Part shown: piece by piece, positions 47,046 to 58,614 of the stretch
Layout: the number at the start of each line of letters is the position of its first letter
Position numbering within the stretch: position 1 is the stretch's first letter
Source of the DNA: Toxorhynchites rutilus septentrionalis
Lineage: Eukaryota > Arthropoda > Insecta > Diptera > Culicidae
Direction: 5' to 3'
DNA length: 64,000 nt
Assembly: GCF_029784135.1 (NCBI RefSeq)
Contig: NC_073745.1
Coordinates: 278,477,803 to 278,541,802 of the forward strand
The notes under the pieces: generated by a model
The model's input: only the letters and a program-made list of their open reading frames with translations
The model's database searches: none
What the model was told of the DNA's origin: nothing
Position numbers and translations under genes: made by a program

Positions 47046-48828
47046 TAAAAAAAAGGGTGTTATGTCCAAGATACGACCGCATTGTTGACGTAGAACTACG
47101 CTGTTATTTTTTATAAGTCGCTTGTTAATAACTTCGGATATTATTTTATAATGCTGTGAAATAACTGTTTAGTAGAATGGTTTGATCGCCCTGAAATGGT
47201 TTTTTTTTTATTATAGAATCAGTTGACGATACAGTGAAACCTGTTTTTGTGCGGTTTTTTTTGTGCGAATTTTTTTTTGTGCGATTTTCTGTTCTTGTGC
47301 GCTTTTTTTGCGCGATTTTTTTTTGTGTGGCGAAGTTATCGTCCATTTAGTTTTTTTCAGTGGTTTATATGCATTTCAGTGCGAAAAAAGCATATTTGCG
47401 TCTCAATTATCCACTTCTGAAATCATTCCCCTCCTTTCATCAAATGCTCTAAGTTTTTCTAAGTTTTTGCATGACATGATTTCTAACAGCAACACGTTTC
47501 GACATGCAACTAAAAGCACAAAACAGCCATGCGCAACCGAAAAGGCAAAGTGTTCCATCGCAAAGCAGGGAAACAAAAGAAAATTGAACGGTGAATGGCG
47601 TGGATTTGAGTTATTTTCTTGGGGGAAGTTTTTTTATGCGGTCCCTATCTACCGCACAAAAAAGTTATTTTCGAAATGTGTACCGAACACGATTTTTTAA
47701 AGCTGCTGGAGAAGTTTTGTACGATTTTTTTTATGCGACTTTTTTGTGCGGTCCTTATCCCCCGCACAAAAAAAGATTTGCCCGTAATTGATTGATGATT
47801 CATTCTTGCCCTCGCAGAACAATACACTAGCTGATCGTATGTCGTAATTTGTTTCATGTCAATGCATTGAAAATTTACCTGGAACGCTATTCCGGTGGCC
47901 TTCTTCGCAATTGGCATACACTCAGCTACAGTCGATTATATACTTGTGACAGCACCATTATTCTACATCTCATAACTACATCAATATAACTTTGGCACCG
48001 CATGGAAACAACATTTCATCATCATTTTGCGCTATTCTCAAAAGAAACGCTTCTGCTAATATTACTGGCCTCGAAAAAAGTTGCATTACTTTTACAGGCT
48101 CAAGATGAGCGCAGCTGTCATCCTTTGTGGAGAAAGCTCGCTACCGCCATGAGAAACTAAATCACAGACCAAATTCCAGAACATTTATTTTCTTGGTGAG
48201 CCGACGATAACCTAGCTTGATGCTTCCCCACACAATTGTGTAGCTCAGAACCTTAATGTGATGGCGTCAGTTTGATGCAATGATTACAATGTCAGAGACA
48301 TCAGCGAATGAATAACTTGGTCGCGTCCACAGCTCAACCCGAAATGAGGGCATGTGATGACGCAAAACAAGAAAGAACAAGCGATGTTCCTTGCTTTGAA
48401 AACAGAACGAGACTGAAAGTTTGCTTCAGCGAGATCCACTGTTTATACTCTAGGCAAATATTCCCCTTCGTTCTTTTACCTTTCCTTTGTTCACAGAGAC
48501 TTTAAATCTTACGATTTCCCCTTCGTTGCTCGTCGATAAGTTGCTCGCTATTGACAGCTCTGTTCGGGAAAGCACACAAATCAGCAGAACAAATGTATGG
48601 GAAAATGGAAACGCTTATAGTTTTCATGTAATTTAAACAATTAACACCAGGGGATTGTGATGTATAGAATATCAAACAAATCTTAGGGAATTTCCGCTTC
48701 GTTTGGTATGTAAATCGTCAAAATCCGTTCGTGGCAAAAATTGTTATTAACGTTAACTTTATTTCATAAAAACGTGACCTGTTTTCTGATTTCGCACCCT
48801 TAATGAAAGACGTAGTTCTACGTCAAAA
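47046..48828. repeat. GACGTAG-family element with nested pogo MITE
   Basis: Begins near GGTGTTATGTCCAAGATACG followed by ACCGCATTGTTGACGTAGAA and ends near 48828 with GACGTAGTTCTACGTCAAAA. The end word GACGTAGTTCTACGTC is almost its own reverse complement. Internal blocks recur elsewhere: TTGACAGCTCTGTTCGGGAA (also 60163), ACGTGACCTGTTTTCTGATT (also 60361) and GAACAATACACTA (also 53923). The pogo-type MITE 47232-47784 lies inside. No transposase is recognisable. Confidence 0.6.
47232..47784. mobile_element. pogo/Tigger-type MITE with TGTGCGG repeats
   Basis: 553 bp flanked by TA. The left end is CAGTGAAACCTGTTTTTGTG and the right end read inward is CGGGCAAATCTTTTTTTGTG, both followed by CGG. 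Several further TTTTTGTGCG units follow each end in inverted orientation, so the ends can fold on themselves. CAGTNNAACCT-type ends and a TA target are typical of pogo/Tigger elements. No transposase inside. Confidence 0.7.
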
Positions 48829-49013
48829 CGAATTCACTATAAGTGTTGGGTGTGCAACCTAATTTGTTCCGTTTCCAAAAGATGGCAGAATGGGCTATAA
48901 ATAGTTGACGACGAAAGCTGATTTTTGCTGAAACGTGAAGTGTCGACATCTATCAACCGAATATCAAGTCTTTGAATTTCACACAACAAGTTCAATTTTT
49001 TTCGTTGCAAATA

Positions 49014-50891
49014 AAGGGTGTCCCACATGAAATTGCATTACAGAAAAGATGCTGTAGAACATTACCCCTTGGATATGTTCTTTTGAAAATTTGGGTAGAA
49101 GTGGTTCGGAGTGTATTGTTTACACTGTAATTTTTATCGCTATCAGTTTTTCGAAAATTGGAAAAAATGTCGTCACCCGAAAAGCAACGTTGCGAATTTA
49201 TGTTGCACAAGCACCTGGAAAATCCTCAACTCTCATCGGGACATCGGTAAACAATTCGGAGTCGTTCAGTCAACGATTAGTCGTGTGATTAAACGTTACT
49301 GCAAATCTCTGATCATCGAACGGAAGAAGAAAAGACGGTCATAATGGATATTCTATTAGTGATCAAAACCCAAACGTGTCTCGAGAGCGTTTCAGCAGAA
49401 TCCTAATGCTTCGGCCAGGGATGTGGCCAAAACGTTGAATCTGTCCAAGTCTTTCGTTCAGAGAGTCAAGGACCGAGAGGGACTGCATACGTCCCAAGTG
49501 CAGAAGGCTCCAAAAAGTGACGAATGGCAAAATATGGTGGGAAACTAACGGGTCCGGAAACTGTACACATAGATGCTGACGAAGCCTCATTGTCTCATCA
49601 TGGATTACGTCAAGGCGGACTTCCAGCAGCTTCCGGGGCTACTGTTCTTCACCGCCCAAAACAAGTTTGATGTTCCGGAGGAAGTGAGAAAGCAGAAACA
49701 TTCAAAGTTTGCCAAGAAACACATGATTTGGCAAGCAATCTGCTCATGCGGCAAACGGAGTGCGCCGTTCGTGACTATCGGGACTGTAAACGGGCAGAAC
49801 TACCTCAAGGAGTGTTTACAGAAGCATCTGCTTCCTCTGTTGAAGCAACACAAGGGGCCTACGATCTTCTGGTCTGATCTAGCTTGATACCACTATTCAA
49901 AGGATGCCCTGGAGTGGTACGAAGCCAACAGGGACACTTTCGCATCCAAGGAAATGAACCCCCCACTGGGTTCATTATGAAGCAGGCACTAGGAGGCCTC
50001 CCAATGTCCTGGAAAAAAGGTAATGAAGATGGTCGAGTTTCGAGTCATAACTATTTCGCAAATAGTGACGTCAGTCGTTGTGTTTATCTTTGATTGCCCA
50101 CCGCATTCACGTGAAAATGCTATTTTCAGGAAGTAATTTATCGATTAAAAACGTTCATTTTTGTAGAGCTCCCGCTGACTATGAGGCTAATGTGATAGCG
50201 TGGAGTGAATATTAGTGAAATCACGTCGAAAAAGACGGATAAAAGTGATATTTCCATGCGGCATTTTCGCTCCCCATGTTCATGGAAACAAACAAAGTTT
50301 CAAACAAAGTGTCGGTGTGTATGTTGTGAGTTAATAATCGCCAATTAATCAAAGTTTCACCGAAAATGTTACTGTTTTCGAGAACTAAGCATACGACTGC
50401 TCACTGGACCTTTTTGCCACATGAATAATCGAAATGAGCCACGATATAATTGTCATCTGTTAAAAAACAACCAGTTGAATGATTTCATGAGAACTTTGGC
50501 TCAAATTATCATGCAACCGTGAGTACTCTCAACATTGTTGTGTTTCTTCCATATACATTCCATATTGAATGCAAATAATTACGACACGATATTTTGTTTG
50601 CCAATGCAAATACACTTCGCCTACTGCTCCACCTCTATATGTACCTCATTGGAGGCATCCCAAGGATGTCAAATCTAAGGGAGATATGACAAAAGAGTTG
50701 GTTTCCGTACAGAGAAGCTGCAGCCAGATGTTGTACAAAACCTTATTATGGTATTGAAATAAAATGAAATAAATATGCCAAAAGCTTTTTAATGGGTTAT
50801 ATTTTATTGTCTGAAAGTTTGAAAATGTTCAGTCAACTAGGTAATTTTCTACAGTTTTTTTCCGTGATGCAATTCGATGTGGGACACCCTG
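49014..50891 (+). mobile_element. Tc1/mariner-superfamily DD37E transposon, decayed
   Basis: About 1.88 kb flanked by TA. The left end AAGGGTGTCCCACATGAAAT and right end read inward CAGGGTGTCCCACATCGAAT form an inverted pair that stays similar for about 50 bp. The interior is a broken transposase interrupted by about 0.6 kb of unrelated sequence (roughly 50020-50640). The relic at 31961-32678 shares the end and the gene. Confidence 0.88.
49167..50757 (+). pseudogene. DD37E transposase relic
   Basis: Starts MSSPEKQRCEFMLHKHLENP. A frameshift leads to the helix-turn-helix HRDIGKQFGVVQSTISRVIK. After further breaks come NASARDVAKTLNLSKSFVQR, KPHCLIMDYVKADFQQLPG, KHMIWQAICSCGK, YLKECLQKHLLPLLKQH, then IFWSDLA with a stop, then EWYEANRDTFASKEMNPP. 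The order and the WxDLA...KxMNPP motifs match the mosquito ITmD37E transposases, where 37 residues separate the second Asp from the Glu. The first catalytic Asp region (usually DDETYVKAD) has lost about three residues here, and the Glu region is disrupted by the insert. The C-terminal coding end resumes near 50697. Confidence 0.85.
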
Positions 50892-51179
50892 TAACCATTG
50901 AGGAATGTTTCGATTTTCTCTTACCATTGGAAAAGTGCAGCTGAGGCAAATCTAATGCTTGTGGAAGTTAATGCCCCATCAAATAGATTTTGTAGGATAT
51001 AGTTTAAACGGTTTGAAAAGTGTGATTTTGGTGTTAAAGAAAAATAAAGTCTGTGAAACCGAAATAGTTTGAAGTCAAAGAATTAGAGACATTACTCAAT
51101 CAATATTCGTGTAAACTGCAAGCAGATCTTGCAGAATCATTGATAGAAACTCGACGAGCCATTTCTAAACAAGCCGCAG

Positions 51180-51618
51180 GGTAGTAATCATTTGTTTGTA
51201 TTGACTAAATTATTGATTGAATGAAACAATTTTCGAATTACATTGAATTCAAAATATTTACTGTGTAAGTAAAAAATTTGAACAAACGTCATGTAATGTA
51301 AAGTATCTCGATTTTGATGGCTCTGTTAGGGAAACCGTAAATTGGGCCAATCAAAACGGTGAAGTTAGCGCGTTTAGATAGCGCTTGAAATTATGAATAA
51401 CTTATAATGTCAAGCTCTATTGCTTATCTCAGGAAACATAAAATTTTATTAAATGTGATAGATGCGTATAAATATTTCCAATCAATTGATGCAAACATCT
51501 TCCCGATCTATTAAAAAATGTTCGAGTTATGAGCATTCGAAATCTTTCATTTTTTCTGTGTATAGGTTTTCATTTTACTCCCTATATATTTCGGTTAGAC
51601 GTAGTCCCACGTCAAAAG
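51180..51618 (+). repeat. GACGTAG-family copy
   Basis: About 440 bp matching 52312-52822 in the same orientation: GTGTAAGTAAAAAATTTGAA, GGGCCAATCAAAACGG, TCAATTGATGCAAACATC, ending GTTAGACGTAGTCCCACGTC. The left GACGTGG end is missing. Confidence 0.75.
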
Positions 51619-52244
51619 TTATTCTTGGCTTCAGAGGATTGACGTTTCTTTTTCGACGGAATCGATAAATTGCCAGAAATATAAAAAAAGTAGTGACTGG
51701 CGATGGCCAATTCTTTGAATAGTGTAATAATTCAGTTTATCGTTCAAATTATTGTGCTTTTTATGCAAAAAAGGAACGAATTAAGTTGCACATAATTCCA
51801 AAAACTGAATCGACGACTCATCTGAGACATAAACCTGAGAGCAAATAGTCATAATCATTCACTGAGAAAATTTGATTGTTTATTGAATACGATTTTAATC
51901 AACTACCAGATGACTATTTGGTACGTATTCAGACCTTTTCTGGATTATAACACTCACAAATATTGTAAACATCATGCTTGAACACCATTTGTATCAGATT
52001 TATGTATCTAAATCCTGTAATTAATGTATCTCGATAACCTCTACTCTGATCATGGTTTGTCCGATGCACTGATGTTGGTTTGTCCACATGATTACTATGA
52101 CAGCCGCTTGGCGCGCTGCAATTCGTTTATTTTGTTCTTCGTGCGTAACAGAAATAAATTTTCTCTGTGTTGAGTTCTGTTCAAATTTAAAATGCAAAGA
52201 AAAGACAATATTCTGAAGAAAGCCAAAATCATAAATGGATGAGT

Positions 52245-52818
52245 ATGATCGTTAAAAAAATTGGTGGGTTATATCTATGATATAACCGCAAGGTTGACGT
52301 GGTACTACCGTTGGCTTAATAATAATTTGTTTGTATCGATTAAATTTCGAATCAATCCATTTTCGAATTCAATTGAATTCAACATATTTCCTGTGTAAGT
52401 AAAAAATTTGAACAAACGCCATGTAATGTAAGGAACCTGTGTTTTAATAGCTGAGCAAGGGAACACATATCGGTGGGAACAAAGCTCCCTCAACTTGCAT
52501 GTATTTGCAGTGCCAATTTCCCCAGGCAACTTGGTTATGATGGCTGTGTTGAGGAAACCGTAAATCGGGCCAATCAAAACGGATCAGTTAGGGCATTTAG
52601 ATATTGATATTTTACAGTTATTCCATTGTATATCTCAGGAAAAATAACATTTTAATAATTGGGATAGATGCGTAAAAATATTTCCTATCAATTGATGCAT
52701 ACATCTTTCCGATCTATTAAGAAATGTTCGAGTTCGAAATCTTTCATTTTTGCATGTTCTGTGTTTAGGTTTTCATTTCACCTCCCATATAATCCGGTTA
52801 GATGTAGTCCCACGTCAA
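52245..52818 (+). repeat. GACGTAG-family short complete copy
   Basis: From GGGTTATATCTATGATATAA, then CCGCAAGGTTGACGTGGTAC, to CCGGTTAGATGTAGTCCCAC and GTCAA. Imperfect inverted ends TTGACGTGG.ACTAC. About 575 bp, a near-direct repeat of 51180-51618. The minus-strand open frame at 52305-52577 is incidental. Confidence 0.68.
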
Positions 52819-53725
52819 CATGAAAAATTGAACAATTTGAACGCCTTATGGTATTATTAGTAACTAGAGACTTGGAGGTTTTCAACCAACCCAAACTTGT
52901 CTTGATTTCATATGATTTTCATAAATAAGATTCGATTAGCATTTACTAATAGCGTGACACCCAAAATCGAACAAACCAACATCAATTACCTTAGATCAAA
53001 ATTGCGTCTTTCGTTCACAACATATTATCGACCAAACGTCGAGTAAAATCTATATGTTTATAGCTTTTGGCAAAGGCGGGGCCAACTTCTCCTGCGTTTG
53101 CATTTGCATTCTGAGCGAGCCATTTAGAGCCGACTATTTTGCAGGCTTAGTGTTCAAATCCTTTATAATAGTTCAAGGATTGCGTCCGAGACATGACCGC
53201 ATGGTAGATGTAAGATAAAGTAACTATATTTGTTGCATGCTGATTTTGAATATCTTTGAACAAGATACGCCACAGTTGACTACGTCTTAAGAAACGCCTG
53301 TCTACACAAATGAAAATGTTATGATTTTCTATATTACAATAGATTTTAAGGGAGTGCCGAAATCAATTGCCAATATTCCAGTAAATTCGCTAAAAAATGA
53401 CTGAAAATTGTTCATATTTAGGCGCATAAGTGCCTAAAATTGGTTAATTTTCTCGACGCAGTATGTTCCCCAAAGTTGTTGAATTATGAAGGTTCTAAAA
53501 TTTTCAGTCCATTCATCTCTAAATTAGAACTGAAATCGCGGAATACGGCTTCTATATTTGCTGCACAGTAAATTCAACTCGTCACTATGTTACCCAATTC
53601 ATTTAGACGGTAAAAATAATGGAGCGCAAATTGGACCCATCTAAACATAGGACTTTGCGCGTTTGTATCATGTTTGTATCATATTTGTTTCAAAACCATA
53701 AAAGAACAAAAAAATCGAAGGTAAG

Positions 53726-53960
53726 CGGTTGTATCCGAGACACGACCGCTTAGAACGTAGGACTACGCAATCTTTTTAATTATTTCATATTTGTTGGTTT
53801 ATCATTTCGGATATTATTTGCGAATACGTCGAAATTTCATAAATAATTCTATAGTAAAAATTTCTGGAGACCTATTTAGGTTTAATGGCTTGCGTGGTTT
53901 TGTATTTTTTCTTGCCTTTGCGAGAACAATACACTAATTGATCGCAATTTGGTTCTTTAT
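53726..53960 (+). repeat. GACGTAG-family left-end fragment
   Basis: GTTGTATCCGAGACACGACC, then GCTTAGAACGTAGGACTACG, followed by sequence like 47805-47870 (CTTGC, GAGAACAATACACTAATTGA). The same left end occurs at 15744-15790 (TACCCGAGACACAACAGC). The right limit is unclear. Confidence 0.55.
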
Positions 53961-54635
53961 ATCAATGAACGCATTGGACTGAGTATTTAACGAGAGGCAT
54001 CTACCGTGCATCGTCATTCAACAAGCATCAAACACGCGTCTAACAGATGCACACTGTTGCAACGATAAAAATGAAACATCACGAGAATGGCCGTTTATGA
54101 AAAATTGTTTCTCGACTCTCAGTCAAAACCATCAACAAAGCTAGGAGCTTGTTGCATCAGAACAGAGCAGCCGATGCGCACAAGAGCAAATACGAATGGC
54201 AACTAAAAGTATCGAAGGTGTGCTATTTACATGTACAGGAAATGAACAAGTTCTAAGTTTCGCGCAACGAAAACAAGCAACACACACAAAGTCAAACACT
54301 GATGGCTAGCAGCGACCTATAATCATTTAAACTCTTCTCTTTTTTCTCCTGCTTTACCATGGCTCGGATGGTTGTGTTAGTTGCAATGCCAGACGCACTT
54401 CATGTAAAATATTCTCTAGCGTTCACAACTCGAGGGGAAACATAAAACACAAAACGAACAGAATAAGCGACCTTCGTTGTTTCGGGCACAGAAAGATTCT
54501 AAGAATTTTCCTCAGAGAAGATACAATACTACAGTACAATATACGCTAGCGACAGCTTACTTACTATGCACGGGTGGAGTTTACATCGCAAATACTCTCT
54601 TTTCGCTATTCCCCTTCGTTGTTTCTATTTTAGCC

Positions 54636-54775
54636 AGAGATGTCAACCTTCCTGATTTTTCAGGATTTCCCAGACTTTTTGTGACGTTCCCAGATATCCT
54701 CACAAACACTCAATTTTCCCTGATTTTTATAAAATAATCTTGATTAATCCTGATTTGTACTTTTCATTTTATCAG
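54636..54775 (+). repeat. Left-end fragment of the CTGATTTTT mariner-type family
   Basis: Begins GTCAACCTTCCTGATTTTTC and repeats CCTGATTTTT several times, as in the relics at 58615-60132 and 62331-63494. It may be the displaced left end of the relic that ends at 60132, separated by later insertions, or an independent fragment. The open frames immediately downstream (to 55054) match nothing I know. Confidence 0.5.
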
Positions 54776-55577
54776 AAAAAAATTATCCATAATAAACACA
54801 CTAGAATCCCTAGCTTCTCCAGAATGAAAATCTCGAATTATATTCACTCAAATTGTTCTAGGATTTTCAAAATGGTACTGGATAATTTCATGAAACCAGA
54901 TTATTTGACAACTTTAAGGAATTATAACAAGATTAATTTTGAGGCACAACATTACCTTAGTGAGGATGATGTATATGTAAGAGTAGCCGTAAAGTTATTG
55001 ATGAAGGAATACACGTGTGTAAAATTACCCAAGAGAAAAAAAATTGTTTTCTAAGTTAATATAAAAAGATTTATATAATGGTTCGATTAAATAAAAAAAA
55101 AGACGGGTGGGTAATGTCGGGGACATAACCGGAGTGACATAGGACTATACAAAGGGGACAGCTTTTGTTAAATATATATTTTAAATATATTGTTTTATTT
55201 TGTTCTCCTACGTGAATACCTACCTATCTACCTGAAAAATGAATTAGTTTACTGTTTACTCTTTATGAACATGTTGGTGGTTCTGAAAAGAACCTTTGGT
55301 GTTGTGTTTTGTTTTTATGATGTGATGCGATGCGATGTTAAACCATGCCATACAACCACACTGGCTTGAAAGAAAATGAGATTTTTTTTGGGGTCCGCGC
55401 GTTTTGTACTCTAGCGGTACACACTCACAGTATAGAGACAAATCGGCAGACTCAGCCAAAGGGGCGAGTCCAACGAGACGAACGAATGAGCGTTAAAAGG
55501 CAGCGATGGCAAAAAAATATATTCATTACGATTTGTTCGCTCGTTGCATTCACATGCAGTTGTTTCTAACAAACACG

Positions 55578-55945
55578 AAGGCACCGAAGACTAGTGGAAT
55601 AGTGGAAAAGCCGCCAAAAAGTTCGGCACGGCGCAGAAGAATATTTCGGAAACCGACAAGAAGAAGGAGAAGGAATCATATGCTATCTACATCATAAGGT
55701 GCTGAATCAGGATCATTCCGACACCGGTTTCTCATCAAAGGCGATGAGCGTCAATGCATCTTTGAGCGTATCGTAGCTCCGCGTCTGTAGTGGATCAGAA
55801 GCTCCGCGTCTGATCCACTACAATAAGCGGTCAACCATTACTGCGTGGGAAATTCAGATCGCAATCAGTCTGTTGCTGCCCGGTGAACTTGCATGCGGTT
55901 TCCGAAGGTACCAAAGCGGTGACGAAGTATACCTACTCCAAGTAA
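55578..55945 (+). pseudogene. Histone H2B pseudogene
   Basis: Broken H2B core histone gene. Segments recognisable in shifting frames are APKTSG at the N terminus, [20 protein letters not shown] in the basic tail and first helix, [44 protein letters not shown] and the C-terminal [13 protein letters not shown] before TAA. Lesions: the start codon reads AAG; there are several frameshifts (before VLNQDH, after AMSV, inside the C-terminal helix); about 8 residues around the normal NSFVNDI are missing; and a 25-bp inverted-duplication insert lies at 55787-55811. It cannot encode a functional histone. The histone stem-loop still follows the stop codon, so the copy came from genomic DNA or a replication-dependent histone transcript, not a polyadenylated one. 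Confidence 0.9.
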
Positions 55946-55988
55946 AGAGCGTTTTCCGACTGCTGATCCGGAAGCAAACCCTAAAAAG

Positions 55989-56004
55989 GGTCCTTTTCAG
56001 GACC
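55989..56004 (+). terminator. Histone mRNA 3' stem-loop
   Basis: GGTCCTTTTCAGGACC followed by ACAAAA: a perfect six-base-pair stem with a TTTC loop, the animal replication-dependent histone stem-loop bound by SLBP. It lies 43 nt after the pseudogene's stop codon. A purine-rich stretch downstream (TCTAAAGAG near 56019) is a possible histone downstream element for U7 snRNA. The stem is intact although the coding part is badly decayed. Confidence 0.92.
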
Positions 56005-57839
56005 ACAAAATCATCTTTAATCTAAAGAGTTTATTGTTTTGTTATCACTCGATATCCCCATCATGTTCGGCTAAACCTTCCTGTTTAGCGATTGCGTTTG
56101 CCACTCGCCACAGCTTTCACAGTTAGAAAATTACTTCCCATCCAGATTGTAACATGTTGTACAGTAAATTACACTTAATGCGACGTGCCGAAGCACCACT
56201 CAGTGTCGCATTGGAAGCGATTTTAACCTGTAATTGAACATCTGCGATGACAGTGGTACAGTGTCGACTTTCAATGTGGGATCATAATTTGGATCCCGAT
56301 TTCTATGTTTACAAAAATGTCCAACCAAATATGTTGCATTACATGTCCGTCCAATTAGCTAAATGTTGAAATAAATGTAAATTACTGTACTTTCAATCTG
56401 GAGGCAATTTAAGAATTGGTGAAAATTGAATAATTGCGAAAGTCCACAACCATCAATAAACTCAGAACAACTGACAAATTCACATACTCATCATATCCTG
56501 GCAAACAAATTATGAAAAAATCAATTTGTGTTTTATTATTATTTTGGATATTATTTTAGAATGCATGTTATACAACTATATTTCGTGAACTCTTTTTTTG
56601 AAAGGTTTAATGGCTCTGATACGCGCCGTGTTTTATGGAATGGTTCCAATTTAGAAAACTCAATACTCGTGGTTTTGAAAAAAAACCATTTCGAACGCCC
56701 TCGATGCCGCCTTGTTCTGGATTTGCCACCAAAGTAGTTTGAATAAAGAACAAACTTTTTTTCTTGTGCTACCTGCTGCCGTTTTGCGATTGCGTTTGCC
56801 ACTCGCCACTCACTGCAACTGCCTGTTGTTGTCTTGGTGTCCACGGAACCGATTGTGGTCTGTTCTGAATGCGGGTTTTCTTATCGTCGCGATCCTCCTT
56901 TGCTCCTTTGCTCCTTTGCCATGTCCAGACATGGCTGCTTGTATTGGTTTGTTGATGTGATGTGATGCGAAACGATGTGGTGTATGGTTTGGATGAGAAT
57001 GATCGTTACGGCATCGGAGCGGGGATTTTTAAGCTGACTGGCTGACTCGAGAATTACGCATGTGTGAGACTGCGACCAATGTTTCGTTCATTTTTTTTCT
57101 TTTTCCTTCCCAATCGTGCTTCATTCTATTTCGCTGCTGCTCTGGTTGCCCGTTTTGGTCGGTACGATTTGAGGAGCACAAAATGGACCAATCAAAAATG
57201 AGCACATAGTGTATTTGGACAATTCTTGATATTTCACAATTATTCAATTGTTTATCTCAAGAAAAATGAAATGTTATTCGTTATGATAGATGCGTAGATA
57301 TATTTCCTATCAATTGATGCAAACACCTTTGCGATCTATTGAGAAATGCCCAAGTTATAAGCGTTCCAAATCTTGCATTTTTTCCTACTTGTTCAGTGCC
57401 TAGATTTTCATTTCACCCCCTATATCTTCCGGTTAGACGTAGTTCTACGTCAAAAATAATATTAAATTATTAAATTAAAAAAAACTAACATTAATTTTGA
57501 AAACAATCTTCAATTCTTCCTCTGCTGATATTTTTTTCTTTTGTGGTTAGCAAATATCCAGTCCAAAATATGAGCTATGAATGCAGATAAATTTTGAATA
57601 TATTTTTCTGTAATTGGCTGTAGTGCTGCATGTTTTTGGAAAAAAATATTAGCGATCAAATGATCCGGGAACACTCTGCCTTTCCACTTCTGGGAGAGTT
57701 TATATCATGCTTATCAATTCTTCCAGATTCCTAAACATTGGTTGAACGACTTTTCTCTCAATTCAATCTTAATAAAACGAAGATTAAAAGCATAGCCTAG
57801 AAACGGAAACAACGAAAGAATGTTAGCCACTAAAAATTA

Positions 57840-58001
57840 TGGATCTGGCGTAGCGGTAACATCCATACCTCTCACGCTAAAGGTCACGAGTTCAATTCTC
57901 ACTCCCGACATTCTTCCGAAATGGAAGGTAAAAGTGACGAACCAGCCAAATGTGTTGAAAGTCACTATAATACAGAAATAAAAAAAAAAAAAAAAAAAAG
58001 G
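57840..58001 (+). mobile_element. tRNA-type SINE
   Basis: Starts GGATCTGGCGTAGCGGTAAC (A-box region), has the B box CACGAGTTCAATTCTC, then CTCCCGACATTCTTCC, a non-tRNA middle ending CACTATAATACAGAAATAAA, and a run of about 20 A. About 160 bp. Matches 14759-14888 throughout. It lands at the start of a tailed-repeat copy; no clean target duplication was found. Confidence 0.85.
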
Positions 58002-58600
58002 GGGGAGGGGTATCTAACCACCATAGAAACATTCATTGCACCCTAAAGTTTCCATATGCCTAATTTGGTTTAATTTGCTTGATTAATTCTCGGGTAATGT
58101 AAAAATTTGTGTTTCATTTGTACGGCAGCCCCCTCTAAGAGAGGGGGAAGAAGGAGTATCTTAACACCATAGAAACATTTATTGCATCCTAAAAGCTCCA
58201 CATGCCAAATTTGGTTTCATTTGCTTGATTAATTCTCGAGTAATGCAGAAATTTGTGTTTCATTTGTATGGCAGCCCCCCCTTTGAGTGGGGGAAGGACT
58301 GTCTAACCATCATAGAAACATTTATTGCACCCTAAAACTTTCACATGCCAACTTTGGTTTCGTTTGCTTGGTTAATTTCCGAGTAATGCAGAAATTTGTG
58401 TTTCATTTGTATGGCAGCCCCCCCCCCTTAGAGAGGGGGGAGGGGTCTCAAAATATCACGAAAACCTTCCCCGGCCCCAAAAACCCCTACATACCAATTT
58501 TCATGTCGATCGGTTCAGTAGTTTCCGAGTCTATAAGAAACAGACAGACAGACAGACAGACTCTATTTTTATATATATAGAAGATAGATAGATAGATAAT
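58000..58600 (+). repeat. Tailed repeat copy, 3' half
   Basis: Three to four ~125-bp units, then GTTTCCGAGTCTATAAGAAA, a short GACA tract and the end TTTTTATATATATAGAAG with (GATA)n. It starts right after the SINE poly(A) at about 58000, so the SINE interrupts it or marks a recombination point. It is followed immediately by the mariner relic. Confidence 0.82.
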
Positions 58601-58614
58601 ATTGAATAATCTAT

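Larger units (their letters stand above)
55107..57455. repeat. Possible long GACGTAG-family element enclosing H2B pseudogene
   Basis: A left-end-like block GGGTAATGTCGGGGACATAA, then CCGGAGTGACATAGGACTA, lies at 55107. A right end (GGTTAGACGTAGTTCTACGT at 57431-57450), preceded by about 300 bp matching 51360-51618, closes it. Between them lie the H2B pseudogene and unassigned sequence. I cannot tell whether this is one element with captured sequence or two separate fragments. Confidence 0.35.

Noticed and set aside
57840..57912. tRNA-like A and B boxes
   Set aside because: The sequence continues into a non-tRNA body with a poly(A) tail and has a second truncated copy with a target duplication, so it is a SINE, not a tRNA gene. 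No acceptor stem forms.
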